A stretch of 26,110 nt of DNA from RPQK01 sp041946865 (GTDB taxonomy: Bacteria > Acidobacteriota > UBA6911 > RPQK01), in NCBI GenBank assembly GCA_041946865.1, contig JBHGBF010000047.1, forward strand, positions 1 to 26,110. Reading direction: 5' to 3'. Shown here piece after piece: positions 23,626-26,110 of this stretch; position 1 is the stretch's first letter, and each line of letters starts with the position of its first letter. The notes under the pieces were generated by a model. It was not told the DNA's origin, did no database searches, and saw nothing but the letters and a program-made list of their open reading frames with translations. The translations under genes and the position numbers were made by a program.

Positions 23626-24516
23626 ATGAACCAAGTTACGCGTCGCCGTTTCTTGCGAGATAGCCTGGTCACAGTTGGCGCCGTTGCGTACAGCAGCCCG
23701 GTAGCGAGCGGGGCGTCACTCAAGAAATCCGCCACCGATTTTGTCACTTTGGGCAAATCAGGGGTCAAAGTCACACGCCTGGGCGTCGGCAGCGGGACTT
23801 TTGGGGGACGTGTCCAACGCGAAATGGGGCAGGAGGCGTTCACCCGCCTGATCCGTCACGCCTACGACCGGGGCATCCGCTTTTTCGACACGGCCGATTC
23901 CTATCGGACTCACCCGATGGTGGCTGCCGCGCTGAAAGGGATCAACCGCGAAAGTTACGCGCTCCAGACGAAAATGGGATGGCGGAACGATCCGGATCCC
24001 TTTAAAATCATCGATCGCTTCAGAAGCGAGCTTCAAACCGATTATTTTGACTCACTTCTCCTCCACTGCGCCAGGACCGCCGACTGGAAGGAGACGCTCA
24101 AGCGCCAGATGGACCTGCTCGAGGAGGCCAAGCAGAAGCAACTCATTCGCTCGCATGGGGCCTCCTGTCACGGCCTCCTGCCGCTTGAAGTCATGCCCGG
24201 GACCGACTGGCTTGACGTCGCCTTCGTCCGCGTCAACCACAATGGGGCGCACATGGACAATCTCAAGTCGCAGGACCAGGTCCCGGGAGACCGGGACCGA
24301 GCCCTGGCTTCTATCCGGAAGATTCACCAGGCGGGGACCGGTGTCATCGGCATGAAGATCATGGGTGAAGGAGACTTCGTGAATCCCCAGGATCGAGATG
24401 CCTCGATCAAACACGTCATGAGCCTCGATTGCGTCGATGCGGTCATCATAGGGTTCGCCAACCCGGCCGAAATCGATGAGGCGATCGAGCTTATGAACAG
24501 GCACCTGAACGCCTGA
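23626..24516 (+). CDS. Tat-exported aldo/keto reductase
   Basis: The 296-aa protein starts with a twin-arginine signal (TRRRFLRDSLVTVGAVAYSS, residues 5-24). The AKR barrel shows the catalytic tetrad D88 and Y93 (FFDTADSY), K116 (QTKMGW) and H147 (LLLHCA). LGVGSGTFGGR is the usual first strand, and the C-terminus has VIIGFANPAEIDEAI. GGAGGG lies 6 bases before ATG 23626; the upstream in-frame start at 23602 would spoil the Tat n-region. Export is odd for an NADPH enzyme, but Tat can move the folded, cofactor-loaded form. It stands alone after the TonB gene. Substrate unknown. Confidence 0.92.
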   Translation: MNQVTRRRFLRDSLVTVGAVAYSSPVASGASLKKSATDFVTLGKSGVKVTRLGVGSGTFGGRVQREMGQEAFTRLIRHAYDRGIRFFDTADSYRTHPMVAAALKGINRESYALQTKMGWRNDPDPFKIIDRFRSELQTDYFDSLLLHCARTADWKETLKRQMDLLEEAKQKQLIRSHGASCHGLLPLEVMPGTDWLDVAFVRVNHNGAHMDNLKSQDQVPGDRDRALASIRKIHQAGTGVIGMKIMGEGDFVNPQDRDASIKHVMSLDCVDAVIIGFANPAEIDEAIELMNRHLNA

Positions 24517-24623
24517 GACCCGGCGAGCGCACGGCTCTCTGCCGGCATGCACGGTCACGATCGACATTGCGGGGCTGGCAGCAGGATTCTTGCGCTCGCA
24601 GCATCGCCGGCAGGTCTTCAAGA

Positions 24624-25415
24624 ATGCACCAGCACATGACCAGGATCATCCATCCGGAGCGGGACTCGCTCGACGAGGCGGCCCGGATCTATCTCGAGGC
24701 CGAGTACCCGGTGGCCCTGACCGGGGCTGGAATCTCGGTCGAAAGCGGCATCCCCGATTTTCGCAGCGACGGCGGGCTTTGGAGTGTCTTCAGGCCTGAA
24801 GAATACGCGACCATCGAGGTTTTCACGCGTAATCCAGGAAAAGCCTGGCGGCTCTATCGGGCGCTGGGGGCCACGCTTATCGGCAAGCAGCCCAGCCCGG
24901 CGCATGCGGCGCTGGCCAGGCTCGAGTCGGCAGACGCGCTCCAAGCCATCATCACGCAGAATATCGACGGGTTGCATTCGCGGGCGGGCAGCGGAAAAGT
25001 TCTGGAGGCCCACGGCGAGCACCAGAACCTCCACTGCCTGGCCTGCGGCTTTATCCGGCCGTTCGAGCCAACCGACCTCGAAGACGGGCCGCCACCGGCC
25101 TGCTCCCAATGCGGGTACCCGCTCAAACCCAACATCGTCCTGTTCGGGGAGATGGTCAGGCAGATGCCGGAGATCGACGAGAACCTGGCTCGATGCGATC
25201 TCCTCCTCGTTATCGGAACCTCCGCGCAGGTGTACCCCGTGGCCTCGTTCCCCTATGTCGTGCACCGACGCGGCGGTCTGATCTATGAGTTCAATATGGC
25301 TGCGACACCGCTGACCGCCTCGGCCGATTATTTCTTTCAGGGTAAAGCCGGTGCGAGTGTCCCGGCATTGGCAAACACCGTGTTGGGGGGCCTGCGGGGG
25401 ACGAGGACAGCCTGA
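24624..25415 (+). CDS. NAD-dependent protein deacylase, sirtuin (CobB/Sir2) family
   Basis: The 263-aa protein has all sirtuin marks: GAGISVESGIPDFRS at 34-48 (NAD pocket), TQNIDGLH at 111-118, catalytic H130 in EAHGEH, and a zinc site C138-C141 (CLAC) with C160-C163 (CSQC). IVLFGEMV and LLLVIGTSAQVYPVA follow. It would remove acyl groups from protein lysines using NAD. The YxxR pair that favours succinyl lysine in SIRT5/CobB appears as YRAL (residues 78-81), so R is missing and simple deacetylation is more likely. ATG 24624 is chosen; ATG 24636 is also possible, and neither has a strong ribosome site. The 24517-24623 gap shows nothing else. It runs in the same direction as rnhA, which begins 21 bases later. 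Confidence 0.93.
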   Translation: MHQHMTRIIHPERDSLDEAARIYLEAEYPVALTGAGISVESGIPDFRSDGGLWSVFRPEEYATIEVFTRNPGKAWRLYRALGATLIGKQPSPAHAALARLESADALQAIITQNIDGLHSRAGSGKVLEAHGEHQNLHCLACGFIRPFEPTDLEDGPPPACSQCGYPLKPNIVLFGEMVRQMPEIDENLARCDLLLVIGTSAQVYPVASFPYVVHRRGGLIYEFNMAATPLTASADYFFQGKAGASVPALANTVLGGLRGTRTA

Positions 25416-25420
25416 CACGC

Positions 25421-25426
25421 TATAAT
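25421..25426 (+). promoter_or_regulatory. Perfect -10 box (TATAAT) directly before rnhA
   Basis: GC-TATAAT ends 9 bases before the GTG start. The expected transcript start, near 25433, leaves about 3 leader bases, so the mRNA would be almost leaderless. No -35 consensus is clear. Confidence 0.5.
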
Positions 25427-25435
25427 CCGCCGCGC

Positions 25436-25945
25436 GTGAAAAAAGCCGCCACCGCCTCTCGCCAAGCTTCCTCCGAGCCGGAGGTTTATCTTTACACCGA
25501 CGGCGCCTGCAGCGGGAATCCCGGGCCAGGCGGCTGGGCCTTTATCTTGCACCATGTCCCGACCGGCAAAAGACTCGAACAATCCGGCGCACAGGCTCAA
25601 ACCACAAACAACCAGATGGAATTGACGGCCGTCATCGAGGGGCTCAAACGCCTCAAGCGACCCACACGCGTCGAGGTTGTGACCGACAGCAGCTACGTCC
25701 AGAAAGGCGCCGCCCTGTGGATGAGAGCCTGGAAAGCGTCCGGCTGGAGAAGAAGGACCAGCACTGGGTACGAGCCGGTAAAAAACCTCGAGCTCTGGAA
25801 AGGGCTGGACGCGTTGCTCGAGAAGCACCACGTGACTTTTCGGCTGATCCCCGGGCACGCCGGCCACCCGGAAAACGAGCGTTGCGATCAACTCGCCGTC
25901 AAAGCCTACCGAAAGCTCGTAAAACAAAACAGCAACAACGGCTGA
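25436..25945 (+). CDS. rnhA: Ribonuclease HI
   Basis: The 169-aa enzyme carries the four acidic residues of RNase HI: D22 (YTDGACSGNPGPGGWA), E62 (NNQMELTAV), D84 (VVTDSSYV) and D151 (NERCDQLA). H141 in PGHAGHPENERCD equals the flexible catalytic histidine. It cuts RNA in RNA-DNA hybrids, removing primers and R-loops. The basic segment WMRAWKASGWRRR matches the substrate-binding handle. The start is GTG 25436, because the next in-frame Met is inside the core. No Shine-Dalgarno is present, and a TATAAT box lies right upstream. About 15 extra residues precede the core. Confidence 0.96.
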   Translation: MKKAATASRQASSEPEVYLYTDGACSGNPGPGGWAFILHHVPTGKRLEQSGAQAQTTNNQMELTAVIEGLKRLKRPTRVEVVTDSSYVQKGAALWMRAWKASGWRRRTSTGYEPVKNLELWKGLDALLEKHHVTFRLIPGHAGHPENERCDQLAVKAYRKLVKQNSNNG

Positions 25946-25951
25946 AATCGT

Positions 25952-26110
25952 GCCGGTTACCGGTTACCCGGTTGCCGGTTACCGGTTACCAGTTACCGGT
26001 TACCAGTTACCGGTTACCAGTTACCAGTTACCGGTTGCCAGTTCGTTGCCAGTTGCCGGTTGCCTGTTTTCCCCGTTACCGGTTACCGATTACCAGTTAC
26101 CAGTTGCCAG
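25952..26110. repeat. Heptamer tandem repeat, RCCRGTT units (runs off the window)
   Basis: About 20 copies of the 7-base unit RCCRGTT (ACCGGTT, ACCAGTT, GCCGGTT, GCCAGTT) run in tandem with a few slips (one 8-mer, one TTCCCC break near 26068). The array starts 7 bases after the rnhA stop and continues past the window edge. No gene is visible in it. Confidence 0.9.

Noticed and set aside
25952..26110. The terminal repeat as a CRISPR array or phage attachment site.
   Set aside because: Units are 7 bases with no spacers and no flanking cas or integrase gene; it is a simple tandem repeat.

Overview
The window reads as chromosomal DNA of a GC-rich, Gram-negative (diderm) bacterium. The evidence is a secreted outer-membrane beta-barrel protein, a TonB-type energy transducer, Sec and Tat signal peptides, and an ECF sigma factor paired with a membrane anti-sigma factor. 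The gene mix (secreted matrixin with an unnamed partner, M14 carboxypeptidase, MerR/TPR hybrid, TonB protein, type III PKS plus ICMT) and the many short degenerate intergenic repeats are most like Acidobacteriota. That is an inference from gene content; no rRNA or other phylogenetic marker is present. I found no tRNA, rRNA, CRISPR array, prophage or intact transposase.

Layout. (1) 1-2622: a REPIN-like inverted repeat, then a minus-strand ECF sigma, zinc-finger anti-sigma and secreted coiled-coil operon. (2) 2897-7848: a small NTF2-fold protein on plus, then, all on minus, an outer-membrane barrel, a 1025-aa matrixin-type metalloprotease and its secreted partner; the last two have stop and start codons directly abutting. 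(3) 8007-12445: a two-gene plus-strand glycan operon made of a GT2-GT4 fusion and, overlapping by ATGA, a large protein built from five diverged repeats. It is followed by an inverted repeat and a CGCGGAT repeat array. (4) 12640-17354: a secreted M14 carboxypeptidase, a divergent MerR/TPR protein, and an Mrp/NBP35 Fe-S ATPase. (5) 17471-20947: a secreted nucleoside hydrolase facing a minus-strand group of EcsC, secreted unknown and thioredoxin reductase. (6) 21066-25945: type III polyketide synthase plus ICMT-type methyltransferase, a TonB protein, a Tat-exported aldo/keto reductase, a sirtuin and RNase HI. The window ends inside a heptamer tandem-repeat array.

How the parts may work together. 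The sigma/anti-sigma/coiled-coil operon looks like a cell-envelope signalling module. The matrixin, barrel, M14 peptidase and TonB protein fit a life based on secreted hydrolases and outer-membrane uptake. The glycosyltransferase pair probably builds or modifies a surface glycan. The PKS-ICMT pair probably makes a methylated phenolic lipid or alkylpyrone. The least described items are the five-repeat protein at 10319-12445, the matrixin partner at 7252-7848, and the third gene of the sigma operon. The intergenic regions carry four distinct short-repeat families.
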